A DNA stretch of 39,617 bases from positions 1 to 39,617 of the IMG/VR virus record IMGVR_UViG_3300011253_000249; one strand, written 5' to 3'. Shown here piece by piece: positions 24,222 to 33,972 of this stretch. The notes under the pieces were generated by a model that was given only the letters and a program-made list of their open reading frames with translations, did no database searches and was not told the origin of the DNA. This DNA is from a virus. Each line of letters begins with the position of its first letter. The first letter of the stretch is position 1. A program made the translations under genes and the position numbers.

Positions 24222-25325
24222 TTAATTTAAATTATTATCGTCTATAAATTTTTGTGCCTTGGCTTTTTTCATTTCAGCCATATCAAATACAGCAGCGTCA
24301 GCTTGCACGCTAGGTAATTGATTAGTTGTAAATTGTACTAAATAGTTTTTCATAAAATACTCTTTATATTTTTTCATGAATAAAACTTTTTTATCTTGTG
24401 ACAACGGTAGGTCAGTTTCGTATGACCAACTAGATCCATAAGCGTTAGCGTCTTGTACCATTTGATCGTCTTCTTCTTCGCTAGTACCTTTACTTATATA
24501 CATATTCCAAGCAGCTATAGCTTCTTGTTCGCTATCTAAAAGACCTGCAACTTCAGCGTTTATAAATGGAGTTACTTTTCTTTCAATTTTATCCATGTCA
24601 TATCTAAATACGTTTCTGCCTTTGCCACCGCCTATATCTATAATTTCATAATCAGGCTCCCCTTGTGGTGTCATTATAACAAACTCTTCACTTATTTTAG
24701 CATTAGGCATTAACTCTTCTGTTTCAGCATTTACCATTTCAGGGCTAAATACATTTACTTCAGTTAATAATCTAGACATCATCTTACCTATATTAGGTGT
24801 TGATGCAATTAAAAACGTTCCGCTGTCTAATAATATTTGTAAACTAGAGCTGTTTAATATTAATGGTTCGTAAAAACCAGGACCAGTAAACGTTAATTGC
24901 TGTGATCCATCACCTAGTAATATAAGTTCAATATCGTAACCAGAAGTTTTAGTAAAACCTGGCCTGTCATTTAACATGCAATTTGCTACAGTATAATCAG
25001 CATTGTTATTAGGATCAAAATTTTCTTCGTCCGTAACAGCAAGTTCACCCATGACGTTTTCCATAAAATCCATAAATATAGTAGGAGCATTAGTTAGATA
25101 TTGTAATCTATCCATTTCCATTTGACAACCCTGTTCTTCACATTTACCATCTTTAATAGCAAGTTCTAATCTAGCGTATTCTTTTTCTGTACCTTCAAAA
25201 GCTCGTAATACATTAAAATTAGAGTCAACAGGATTTTGCAAAAAACTTTTATTGTAAGCTATAGCATCACTTTGATTAATCTGTTTAATTAATAAATTCT
25301 TTTTTATGTTTTGTATTTTATCCAT
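24222..25325 (-). CDS. Probable virion protein, 367 aa, unknown
   Basis: An acidic 367-residue protein of mixed alpha/beta character. C62 and C67 (KCEEQGCQMEMD) form a close Cys pair; the middle (about 120-200) is beta-rich (LTFTGPGFYEPLIL). The C-terminal 60 residues are helical and end in a Lys-rich segment. It lies between the internal-virion-protein gene and the giant ejection gene, 5 bases from the latter, so a structural or ejected role, or a chaperone for the giant protein, is likely. I do not recognise a family. Confidence 0.7.
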   Translation of the reverse strand: MDKIQNIKKNLLIKQINQSDAIAYNKSFLQNPVDSNFNVLRAFEGTEKEYARLELAIKDGKCEEQGCQMEMDRLQYLTNAPTIFMDFMENVMGELAVTDEENFDPNNNADYTVANCMLNDRPGFTKTSGYDIELILLGDGSQQLTFTGPGFYEPLILNSSSLQILLDSGTFLIASTPNIGKMMSRLLTEVNVFSPEMVNAETEELMPNAKISEEFVIMTPQGEPDYEIIDIGGGKGRNVFRYDMDKIERKVTPFINAEVAGLLDSEQEAIAAWNMYISKGTSEEEDDQMVQDANAYGSSWSYETDLPLSQDKKVLFMKKYKEYFMKNYLVQFTTNQLPSVQADAAVFDMAEMKKAKAQKFIDDNNLN

Positions 25326-25340
25326 TTTATTAATTTATTG

Positions 25341-26234
25341 TTATCCCCCAAACATGCTTGAAGTATCAGTTCCGTATTGACCTATGCTGTAAGAACCTGA
25401 ACTGCTAGGTGTAAAACCACTTATTTGACTACTAAACTGACCTGTTCCAGATGGGGAAGTAAAAGTACCGCCTAGTCCTGTTCCACCGCCGCTTGTCGCA
25501 GCTGATGCCCCACCACCTAAACCACCAAAAGCACCACTACCAATAGCGCCACCTAAAGCGTTTATGCCACCCATAATTGCTGATGTTTCTGATTGTCTAG
25601 CTGCAGCAGCAGCTCCTTGCGCTTGTTGTTGTTGCCCGTACAGTCTACTTAATTTAGTATTATCTCTATTTTCTTGAGTTTGAAATTCAATATTTCTTCC
25701 TTGTGCAAACGCTTGCTGTTCTCTTGCGCCTTCACTAATATTAATACGTTGTATTCTTTGTTTTTCTGCAGCAACTCTTTGTTCTAGTCTTTCTTCACCA
25801 GCTGCTCTTTTATCTTCGTTAGCTTTTTCTTGACCTTCTATACTAGCAGCAACGCCTTTTTTACTTTGTAAAGCAGCTTGTGCTAAAGCAGTTGCTCCGC
25901 CAGCTCCAGACCCTGTAGCTCTTAACGTATCTAAAGTATTTGCTAAAGATATGTCTGCTTGTTCTATTTGCATTTCAGCAGCTTTTGTTGCAACAGATAA
26001 GTTAGCCATAGGATTAGACATAGTGCTAGATAAGTCTGTAGCCATACCAGCTAAACTTGTTACTTGGTCATAAGGATTTATAACGTCTTGTCTATTTGCT
26101 TCCAAATGATTTATTTTTTTGTTTAAGGCTCTTGCTCTTTTTCTTTGTCGTCTAGCTTCTCGCTTAGCTCTTCCTGCTCCAAAGATAGCTCCACCTATTT
26201 TTACTGCTGCTCCTATCGCTGCTATTGCTGGCAT
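25341..26234 (-). CDS. Internal virion protein (T7 gp14-like architecture)
   Basis: A 297-residue protein with a Gly/Ala hydrophobic N-terminus (MPAIAAIGAAVKIGGAIFGA), then a strongly basic helix (about 22-42), a long Ala/Gln-rich amphipathic coiled region (45-215) and a Gly/Ser-rich C-terminus. This layout is typical of the small internal core/ejection proteins of podoviruses, such as T7 gp14, which enter the cell envelope first. Low complexity limits family assignment; the position just before the 367-aa and 2825-aa genes supports a three-part ejection apparatus. Confidence 0.75.
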   Translation of the reverse strand: MPAIAAIGAAVKIGGAIFGAGRAKREARRQRKRARALNKKINHLEANRQDVINPYDQVTSLAGMATDLSSTMSNPMANLSVATKAAEMQIEQADISLANTLDTLRATGSGAGGATALAQAALQSKKGVAASIEGQEKANEDKRAAGEERLEQRVAAEKQRIQRINISEGAREQQAFAQGRNIEFQTQENRDNTKLSRLYGQQQQAQGAAAAARQSETSAIMGGINALGGAIGSGAFGGLGGGASAATSGGGTGLGGTFTSPSGTGQFSSQISGFTPSSSGSYSIGQYGTDTSSMFGG

Positions 26235-26253
26235 ATCTATTTGTTTTAATTAA

Positions 26254-27879
26254 TTATCTTGGTGCAAAAGTACTACTTACAGCAAACAACTCTTTTAATC
26301 CATTAGGATTTGTAGTTGCATCTGTCTTCATAGTAACTGTCGCGTAATAAGCTTTTATACCTGATGATTGGTTTCCAAAAATAACTTGACCTGGCAAAGC
26401 ATTTTGCAAGGTTGTTTGTGTGTTATTAGGTATAACTGCCATGTATTTATTTTGTTTTCTATCAAATCCTGCTCTATACTGAACACCGTTTTGTGTATAA
26501 GCCCCTTCTTGATAACTATATATTTTTCTATATTGAGTGTTTCCAGTACCTTCAACAATCGAGTCAGCATAGTTAATCCAATTTCCACCAACAGAGTTAA
26601 AACCTGTTTCGTCAGAAAGAAAAGAAGTAACTTCCCAACCACTAGTTCCTTCATAATTTATTGTTTGAAATGTCTTAACATTGTTTGGCGAAGGGTTAAA
26701 TACAAACTGTATAGATGATGGTTGTATTGGTTGGCCATAAAAACTATTTCTAGTTAAATTTGTGTTATGTTTATATATATTACTAGCATCGCCGTAATCT
26801 TTTGCTGAATAAAAATAACCTTGTGAGCTAAACATAGCGTCAGGTTTGTAAGTAAAAAAGCTTGTCCAACCTTTACTTCTTTCATCAAAGCTTAGTGTTT
26901 TGTATAAAGTTCCGTCTGGTTCGTATCTATTATTAGGTTGTATAGATAAAACATAGTTTTGTGTATAATTATCAAAAGCACCTAAAATAACACCAGTACT
27001 AGTAACAGAAGATAATGTATCTCTAAAGAAATCTATCATACCATAGTTTGATATTTCTGTTATATTACCACCTGCTAATCTTAATACAGCGTTTCTGTTT
27101 TTATCTACAAAATATTTCATATAACCATATGATGCGAATGATTCTGGATTTTGACTTATGCCCCAGTTACCAGCTATAGGCGTTATTTGGCCTATAACTA
27201 ATTTACCTGATGTTGTTATAGCAGAACCCTCGGCTGTGAATATAGCATCTTTATCTATTAAAGCGTTGTTAACTTTACGCTCTTGAAATATAAGTAAGTT
27301 AGTGTCTTCAGCAAATAACTTTTGTATTGATCCACTTATTGGGTCTACACTTCTAGTTATTTCTTCTGCTACGCTAAATTGATTTGTGTTGTTTATACCT
27401 GTTCTTGAATTAAATATACCAGAGTATATAAGAGATGACTCTCTACGCGTCTGAGCATCTTGTTCTTCAACTATATATGCTTTTACACCGTAATCAGTGG
27501 ATGTGTTATTATAACCTCCTCTAATGCGTGATTCTTCTATATACCAATCTTCATCTGGGTTGGACGCTTGAGGCCCTGACCAATCATAACCAAAAGTATA
27601 AACAGCTAGATTAGTTGTAGTAATAGCTTTATCAAGTCTAAAAGTAGTTTGATTAGTAACGGTTACTACTTTAGTTGGAACAGTTACTCCAGATCCAGTT
27701 ACAAACATACCAACAACCACAGGAAACGAGCTACTAGAAAAAGTAACAGGTTGACCAGCCGCAATAGTAGCAGATGATGTAGCGTTTCTAGTAATTGCCA
27801 CACTAGGAATATAAGGCACATCGGCTAATCTCTTCACATAGTATGAGTTAAAATAAGAAACTTCTAGTGTTAATGGCAT
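26254..27879 (-). CDS. Tail nozzle/stabilization-type protein
   Basis: A 541-residue beta-rich protein. Segments such as EDWYIEESRIRGGYNNTSTD (about 109-128), GIFNSRTGINNTNQFS and ENPESFASYGYMKYF-like repeats (ISQNPESFASYGYMKYFVDK around 247-266) recall, from memory, tail nozzle or stabilization proteins of P22-like and crAss-like phages. Residues about 30-95 hold a small beta insertion (VGMFVTGSGVTVPTKVVTV) of a type found in many marine phage virion proteins. It likely forms part of the distal tail tube. Order and strand agree with a tail gene following the 1361-aa hub protein. Confidence 0.78.
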   Translation of the reverse strand: MPLTLEVSYFNSYYVKRLADVPYIPSVAITRNATSSATIAAGQPVTFSSSSFPVVVGMFVTGSGVTVPTKVVTVTNQTTFRLDKAITTTNLAVYTFGYDWSGPQASNPDEDWYIEESRIRGGYNNTSTDYGVKAYIVEEQDAQTRRESSLIYSGIFNSRTGINNTNQFSVAEEITRSVDPISGSIQKLFAEDTNLLIFQERKVNNALIDKDAIFTAEGSAITTSGKLVIGQITPIAGNWGISQNPESFASYGYMKYFVDKNRNAVLRLAGGNITEISNYGMIDFFRDTLSSVTSTGVILGAFDNYTQNYVLSIQPNNRYEPDGTLYKTLSFDERSKGWTSFFTYKPDAMFSSQGYFYSAKDYGDASNIYKHNTNLTRNSFYGQPIQPSSIQFVFNPSPNNVKTFQTINYEGTSGWEVTSFLSDETGFNSVGGNWINYADSIVEGTGNTQYRKIYSYQEGAYTQNGVQYRAGFDRKQNKYMAVIPNNTQTTLQNALPGQVIFGNQSSGIKAYYATVTMKTDATTNPNGLKELFAVSSTFAPR

Positions 27880-27909
27880 ATTATATTAATTACTTGTTTT
27901 TATTGATTA

Positions 27910-30900
27910 TTACAGTGGACCAGTGCAAGCACCACTTGAATAAGTAGCATCTCCAAAGTCTACAAAGAAAGCAGCTGTACCACTACCGGCGCTACACCCT
28001 TCTCCACTTATATTTGTTGATACTACTCTGTATTCTCCAGGAATACTAAAGTTTTTTGTATCACTATCAGGAGTTCCATTTGAAGCAGATAACGGTATAG
28101 CGTTTATAACATTGTTGCTAGTATCTACAGCTTGCGACCAAGTTGTTGTTCCAGCGTCTCTACGTTGTATCGTGTAGTATACTGTTACTGAACCACCACC
28201 TGGAGACAAGGTTGATGTTAAAGTTGGTTTTAAAAACATAACACCTTGGGTTAACGCACCTGTTGTAGGTGTTCCAGCCGCGGTGTAACTAGCTCTAGCG
28301 TTGTAGTTAAAATTTGGTTGTGGAAAAGAAATGTTAACGTTAGGATTTGCTTGAGACTGAACTGTTATTGGCCAACTAAACGTAGGGGTTGATGCTGACA
28401 CTAAAAACACTGTTTGAAGACTTTTACCACAATCAGTAGGAGTTGTACCTTCTCTTCCTTCACATATAACTCTATTAACATGTTGAATACCAACAGTAAA
28501 ACTTATAGAACAAGTAGTTGATAACCCTGCCCCGTCTACATCTCTTACTCTTGCTACAACCGTATACGTTGTTAAATCTACTAAAACATTAGGGTTTACA
28601 GTTAACACGCCACCAGTGCTCATATTAAATTGAGAATTAATTAGTGAGTAATTAGCTTGAGATGGATCTAAATCAAAAGTTAATTGTTGTGTTTGATTAA
28701 CAACATAAGCACTTCCATTTTTTGCAGTAAAAGTTTTTATTGTTGTTGTTGTTGATTCTATTCCAGTTGGATTAGAACAGTCGTCAAATGTAGGTGCTAC
28801 ATTTTGTAAAGTAGCTATATAAGACATGTAACTTGTGTAAGAAACTCCTCCTGGTGGCGTGTATATTACTTTTATAGTAATATTATATATACCGTTTGAC
28901 GGCGTGTTAGCTGTACCTGTTCCGTACCAAAAAGTAGGACCAGCGGTATCTAAATCATAAGCAGCGTCTGAACCTGAGTGAGTTAATGTAAATAAACTTT
29001 TTACATCATTACTAGAATTATCTTGTGTAAAAGCAGATTCTAAAGTAACATTTAACAAACTGTTATCAGTTACTGTTGTTCCACCGCCTGTTATAAAACT
29101 TATACTTTGCCCTATTTTTGTTCCAGCAACAGCGCTTTCTAAAAAAGAAGCAGAAGAACTAGTTAAAGATGTTATTCCAGGTTCTTGTGAATTTATTAAA
29201 CTATTTAAAGTATTAAGTTTTCCTTGTAAAGATGTTTCCCAAAAAATTTCTAACAAAGAATATACTGGTTTAGTTTCAGCTACGCTTAAAAAAGGTACCA
29301 TGCTTTGAATGTTTGCAACACCTAAAGCGTTTGAATTTGTTATTGCTCCAACTCCACCTGGCACAGTAGGAACATCAATAGCATTTAAAGCAACTTTTCC
29401 ATTTGCAGTAGTATCTATTTTTATGGCAAAAGGATTTAAATCAGAATTATAAAAAGGTTGAGCTACTGGAGACACACCCCATGGTATTGACCCAATACTA
29501 ACAGGAGTTGTATTGCTACCAGTAACAAGCGATCCAACTTGACCATAATCTCCTTGAGGAGCATTACTAACAAAAGGTATTGCTGCTATTTCCATGTCTC
29601 TAATTGTTGCTATAGATAACACTTCTTGATCTTCAAAACCTGGAAAATATTGTTTATTCCAAGGTGTAAATTTTAATGGGTAACCATAAGGTCTACCTGC
29701 TTTACCGTTTATGTTAGGATTGTTTACTCTAATATATAAAAGCTCACCACTACTATATTCTCTATCTGTTGGTCCAACTTCTTGTAAATCTCTAGGTACT
29801 TTATTTATATTATCGCTAAGTAAAACTGAAAAAGAAGTATCGTTTTCATCTTCACTTCCTGTTATAGGTAAACCATTTACAAAGCCTGGTAAATAAACAT
29901 TGTAATACTCTTGCTGTTGTTGTTTGACAACTACTTTGTAAGAATACCAACCCAAAGGATTAGTTGTTGCATTCCAAACTCCAGGTTGTCCTGGAAAAGA
30001 TGTGCCAGTTTCAGTACCTATTGTACTGTCTATTTTAACTTGTAATGTGTCTCCTAACCAATTAATTATAGGGTCAGCGTTTTGTTCATTATAAGTATTG
30101 TAGTTAGAATAAACAGTAGATCCTTGTGTGCCATCTAAATTATCATAAGATGATAATATAACATCTGACTGCCTACCATATCTATCTGATAACACAAAGC
30201 CAACTTGGTACGTTCTATTTTGTTTTAAATTATGATAAGGGTATTGAACAAAATTATAATTATATGGTCTTTTTTTATCAACCAACGCGCTAAAAGGTAT
30301 TGAATCAGGACCACTGTGTTTGTCTACGTAATTACCATAAACAACTCTGTTGCCTATCATTTCTTGCGCTAAAGCTTTTATTGGTACTTTGTCATACACT
30401 CTAGTAGTTTGACCTTGTGGTAATGTCTTATATGGTTTACTTGAAGCGTAGTCATAAGAGTAATAATAAGTATCAACTTCTCCATTAACAGGATCTTTAA
30501 AAGGTAAACTTGGAAAATTTGTTGATTGGTTTGGTAATGATGTAACGTCTACAGTGTCTAATACCTTTACAGCTAAAGCATCTGACTCTTTATATAACAA
30601 ATCAATATCTGTTATAAGAAGATTAGATATATTTAAAGCAGGACTAGAATAAGGCATAGGTGTTTTTAATACAATATTTTCAATATTGTTTTCAAACCAA
30701 TTTAAAATCGTTGACTTGTAAGCATTATCCATGTCTGTAGTCAAAGTGTTTTTACCAGCTCCAAAAGAACTATATTGTTTAGGTATAAACATTGGCTGAC
30801 TAAAAGGCGCCATTAAAGAATACTCGTTATCTTCAAACTTAAACCTATAGCTAAACCTTACAAACTTATCTTCTAAAAAAGCGGCATCACCTTTCCAAGC

Positions 30901-31995
30901 GTTATCGTAATCTTGGTTTACACCAATTTTAACCACAGTGCCGTTTGTTGCTGTTATTGTTTTTGAAAAAGTTAACGTCCATTTAATCGTGTCTAATCCA
31001 CCATAGCTAGCCACAGCGGTTATTATGCTTGTGTCTACAGGTATATTAGTTCCAGTTATTATGTCTCCTATTTTTGGTATTATATTTGGTGAATCAGCTG
31101 TAGAGTCTACTAATATACTATAAACAGGACCAGCAGCAACAGTTAATGAAGTTTTAATACCGTTAGATAAAAGTTCTGATGTTTTGTTTGTCATCGTAGG
31201 TCTTTGCGCAACTAATTTAAAATTATTTGGAGCAGTCATTGGTTCTGACAAAGTTAAAACATTACCGACTATAGCAACAATGTAATTAGCTTTATTCCAT
31301 TGAGATGCAGGACTTGGAAATAAAGAAGGAGCAATAGTATCATATGGGGCTATTGTATCACCTATTTTAACACCAGTTGCGCTAGCTAGTGTAATTGTTT
31401 TTGACGCTGAGACAGCGCCGTTTAAATTTGTAACAATTCTATCAAAAACTATTATAGGTTCGCATGGCGCGTACTTAGCTACAGATATTTGATCTTCATT
31501 TTGATAATGAGTTGGCGTTGTTATGTTACCTGGATTAGCTAGAGATATGTTTATTTTTCTAGGTTGATTTAAATTATCTGTAAAAAACAATAAATCTTCT
31601 ACAAGATTAACTCCTAACATAGGAAAAGATTTATTAAAATTTAAAAATCCACCTGTTACTAAAGTCTTTTTTACGTTAGTATTAAGGTCTAGTTCATATA
31701 TAAAATTATCAGCGCTTGTAGATCTTACACCGTCTACATTATTATAGCTAGTAGCAAACAAATAAACTTTGTTAGTTGTTTCATTTACATAGTGACCTAT
31801 TATAACCGCATTGTCTCCATTTAAATTAGATACAGAAGTGTTACCTAAAACATTTTCAAACTCACCAACAGTTGATCCTTCTGATCTACTAATCATTAAG
31901 TTTATAGCTTCTCTATACTCACCGTTTGGCAGTAATCGAGAGTCAAGATCTTGATTCATTTTACCTTTTAAAAAGGTATTTTTAATTTCTGCCAT
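27910..31995 (-). CDS. Large tail hub/muzzle-like protein with Ig/cadherin-like C-terminus
   Basis: A 1361-residue beta-rich protein. The N-terminus (KNTFLKGKMNQDLDSRLLPN at 5-24, followed by GEYREAINLMISRSEGSTVG) is, as I recall, characteristic of P22 gp10-related nozzle/muzzle proteins of crAss-like phages. About 193-265 and 288-350 hold two small beta insertions (KIGDIITGTNIPVDTSIITA). The last 300 residues change character: Thr/Ser-rich Ig or cadherin-like domains (LTVNPNVLVDLTTYTVVARV around 1140) with scattered Cys up to the C-terminus. The front half likely forms the tail tip and the back half contacts the host surface; the adhesion role is inference. Confidence 0.8.
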   Translation of the reverse strand: MAEIKNTFLKGKMNQDLDSRLLPNGEYREAINLMISRSEGSTVGEFENVLGNTSVSNLNGDNAVIIGHYVNETTNKVYLFATSYNNVDGVRSTSADNFIYELDLNTNVKKTLVTGGFLNFNKSFPMLGVNLVEDLLFFTDNLNQPRKINISLANPGNITTPTHYQNEDQISVAKYAPCEPIIVFDRIVTNLNGAVSASKTITLASATGVKIGDTIAPYDTIAPSLFPSPASQWNKANYIVAIVGNVLTLSEPMTAPNNFKLVAQRPTMTNKTSELLSNGIKTSLTVAAGPVYSILVDSTADSPNIIPKIGDIITGTNIPVDTSIITAVASYGGLDTIKWTLTFSKTITATNGTVVKIGVNQDYDNAWKGDAAFLEDKFVRFSYRFKFEDNEYSLMAPFSQPMFIPKQYSSFGAGKNTLTTDMDNAYKSTILNWFENNIENIVLKTPMPYSSPALNISNLLITDIDLLYKESDALAVKVLDTVDVTSLPNQSTNFPSLPFKDPVNGEVDTYYYSYDYASSKPYKTLPQGQTTRVYDKVPIKALAQEMIGNRVVYGNYVDKHSGPDSIPFSALVDKKRPYNYNFVQYPYHNLKQNRTYQVGFVLSDRYGRQSDVILSSYDNLDGTQGSTVYSNYNTYNEQNADPIINWLGDTLQVKIDSTIGTETGTSFPGQPGVWNATTNPLGWYSYKVVVKQQQQEYYNVYLPGFVNGLPITGSEDENDTSFSVLLSDNINKVPRDLQEVGPTDREYSSGELLYIRVNNPNINGKAGRPYGYPLKFTPWNKQYFPGFEDQEVLSIATIRDMEIAAIPFVSNAPQGDYGQVGSLVTGSNTTPVSIGSIPWGVSPVAQPFYNSDLNPFAIKIDTTANGKVALNAIDVPTVPGGVGAITNSNALGVANIQSMVPFLSVAETKPVYSLLEIFWETSLQGKLNTLNSLINSQEPGITSLTSSSASFLESAVAGTKIGQSISFITGGGTTVTDNSLLNVTLESAFTQDNSSNDVKSLFTLTHSGSDAAYDLDTAGPTFWYGTGTANTPSNGIYNITIKVIYTPPGGVSYTSYMSYIATLQNVAPTFDDCSNPTGIESTTTTIKTFTAKNGSAYVVNQTQQLTFDLDPSQANYSLINSQFNMSTGGVLTVNPNVLVDLTTYTVVARVRDVDGAGLSTTCSISFTVGIQHVNRVICEGREGTTPTDCGKSLQTVFLVSASTPTFSWPITVQSQANPNVNISFPQPNFNYNARASYTAAGTPTTGALTQGVMFLKPTLTSTLSPGGGSVTVYYTIQRRDAGTTTWSQAVDTSNNVINAIPLSASNGTPDSDTKNFSIPGEYRVVSTNISGEGCSAGSGTAAFFVDFGDATYSSGACTGPL

Positions 31996-31998
31996 GTA

Positions 31999-33216
31999 TT
32001 ATGATTTAATCCATTTAGATTTATTTCTCATCACTTGCACTATTTCATCTAATTTAATATTAGACAATCTTATTTTAGTGTTTCTAAGTTTAGCGTATCT
32101 TTCTTGTTTGTATCTTTGTACTATGTATTCTTGTGTGTTTGCTCTAGTTGAAAGTATTGCATGGTTTAAATGAGCATACATTGCATCCTCTGCCATTTTA
32201 GGTACTTTACTATCTAGATTATAAGCTAAACCATCAGATATATATTCTAACATTATTAACTTACCATTTAAATCACTAGAAAAATTAAACGTACCTCTTG
32301 CTTCGTCTATATTAAACCAACCATTAACTTGCATGTTAACTGGATCACCTCCATATCTTTGACCATACCATCCACCAAATCCCCAAGAACTTTCACCCCA
32401 CCAATCATTCATAAACACAAGTGGGTTAGTAGAGTTAACAGGGTTTAAACCTGTTATTAAATTAGGGTTTGCGTTTTTCCAGTTTTCATTTGTTATAGAA
32501 GTTCCGTCTACATTTTCTGCAAAATTATCTTGTATTATATTACCAAGATTATCTTGTATCGGAGCATTAGAAGGACTACTAGTTAATTGTGTTGGATATA
32601 TAGTGTGCTTAACACCAAGACCATCTATCCAAGATAACTTAACGTAGTTGACATAATCTTGTGGTATTGTTACAGCTAAACTAGGTGGAACACTTAACTC
32701 TTGAGCTTTAATACTTTTTAAAGTATCATAACTAAATTCTTGTAAACCACGTTTAGCATGAAATATAACATCGCTTCTTCTTACATTAGGTATAAGTTTA
32801 TCTTGGCCAACATAAGCAACCATAAAATTATTTATAATATCTTTTAATTTTATATACTCATAGCCACCGTAATTGTTTTGAACAGCGCCTTCTTTTAATT
32901 GAACTTTTACATAAGTACCAATTGGTTGACCTGCGCCTAAAGTTATTACACTGCCAGTAGATCCTACAACCAAAGTAAACGTAGTTATAAATTCTGTCCA
33001 ATTAGATATACCATTAGGACTAGTGTATATTCTAAAGTTATTTAACGTAAAATCAGGATCATTAGGATTCCAACTTGTGGCGCTACCTAGACTTAACGCT
33101 GTGTTAAATGTAAACGTATAAACAGTAGTTGCGGCAACTGAAGTATATATAATCTGCGCACCCGCGTAATATTGTAAATTTGTTTCTTGGATTAATCCAC
33201 CATCAGGTCTTGCCAT
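31999..33216 (-). CDS. Head-tail connector / ring-type protein
   Basis: A 405-residue protein. The core VRRSDVIFHAKRGLQEFSYD (about 145-164) followed by KAQELSVPPSLAVTIPQDYV (about 169-188) matches, as I recall, ring or tail-tubular proteins of crAss-like phages. Residues 1-110 form an N-terminal beta domain (TTVYTFTFNTALSLGSAT) that looks like an added decoration module. The C-terminal 90 residues are helical and basic. It should sit on the portal-adaptor stack. It lies 3 bases after the 230-aa connector gene, suggesting coupled translation of the neck proteins. Confidence 0.78.
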   Translation of the reverse strand: MARPDGGLIQETNLQYYAGAQIIYTSVAATTVYTFTFNTALSLGSATSWNPNDPDFTLNNFRIYTSPNGISNWTEFITTFTLVVGSTGSVITLGAGQPIGTYVKVQLKEGAVQNNYGGYEYIKLKDIINNFMVAYVGQDKLIPNVRRSDVIFHAKRGLQEFSYDTLKSIKAQELSVPPSLAVTIPQDYVNYVKLSWIDGLGVKHTIYPTQLTSSPSNAPIQDNLGNIIQDNFAENVDGTSITNENWKNANPNLITGLNPVNSTNPLVFMNDWWGESSWGFGGWYGQRYGGDPVNMQVNGWFNIDEARGTFNFSSDLNGKLIMLEYISDGLAYNLDSKVPKMAEDAMYAHLNHAILSTRANTQEYIVQRYKQERYAKLRNTKIRLSNIKLDEIVQVMRNKSKWIKS

Positions 33217-33219
33217 GTT

Positions 33220-33912
33220 TTATGTTTTTGAATTTTGTTCTTCTTGTGCTATTTCTTGCGCTGCTACTTGTATAATAGTAGGATCATTTATTATAACCCC
33301 TGCATAAGCTAATATTCTAGTTATAACGTTTGTTTGCTCAGTAACACTTAATTCAAAATTTACTGACGTACCAGCGTTATATAAAAATTGACCAAGAGTA
33401 CCAGCTACATAACCCCAGTTTATATCTGCAGGTTTTTTAAGATAAGAAATAGTAACACCTGCCTGTATTGTTGTGGGGTATAAATATAATAAATCTTGCT
33501 CATATAAATAAACAGGAAAATCATTAGTAGGTTGTGTAAGTGGAGAAAGTAATAGTTGTGTTATTTCACTTCTTTGAGAGTATTGTGTTAATTCCGTGCC
33601 ATTAAAAATCACAGAACCCAGTCTATATATGTCTGTAGGTGCTAATGTAAAATGTGGTCCTACATAAGTTGTAGCACCAGTTTTTTGGAAGAACTGCAAA
33701 TTGTCTTCAATGTTTTTAACACGATTAGCATAGCTCGTGTCATTTTGTGGCATACGATATTGTTGGTTTAAATCATCAGCGTATTTTTCAAATATATTTA
33801 ATTGCACCTGAGTTCCAACTTTGTTAAACTCGTCAGGTGTCATATATCCTCTTTGTTGTTGATTAAGTATTAATAAAACTGTTTTATAAACAGTGTCTAC
33901 GTTTATTGCCAT
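33220..33912 (-). CDS. Head-tail adaptor-type connector protein
   Basis: A 230-residue protein beginning MAINVDTVYKTVLLILNQQQ and followed by RGYMTPDEFNKVGTQVQLNI, which has the look of the small neck/ring protein of crAss-like and related podoviruses. Helices dominate the first 65 and last 40 residues, with a beta-rich middle (VGPHFTLAPTDIYRLGSVIF). It likely binds the portal's lower ring. Position between the capsid genes and the 405-aa ring protein supports this. Assignment is by remembered similarity and context. Confidence 0.75.
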   Translation of the reverse strand: MAINVDTVYKTVLLILNQQQRGYMTPDEFNKVGTQVQLNIFEKYADDLNQQYRMPQNDTSYANRVKNIEDNLQFFQKTGATTYVGPHFTLAPTDIYRLGSVIFNGTELTQYSQRSEITQLLLSPLTQPTNDFPVYLYEQDLLYLYPTTIQAGVTISYLKKPADINWGYVAGTLGQFLYNAGTSVNFELSVTEQTNVITRILAYAGVIINDPTIIQVAAQEIAQEEQNSKT

Positions 33913-33929
33913 TCTAATATATTTATTTT

Positions 33930-33961
33930 AATATTGGGCCCGAGTAAACGAGCCCTATATT
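33930..33961 (-). other. Intergenic hairpin in the structural operon
   Basis: In the 60-base gap before the adaptor gene, GGGCTCG and CGGGCCC (33936-33955, - strand) form a 7-bp stem with one G-U pair and a 6-base loop, extended by A/T pairs. No T tract follows on the - strand, so it is not a standard intrinsic terminator. It could be an RNA-processing or mRNA-stability element between head and tail genes. Confidence 0.55.
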
Positions 33962-33972
33962 AGTATTACAGA

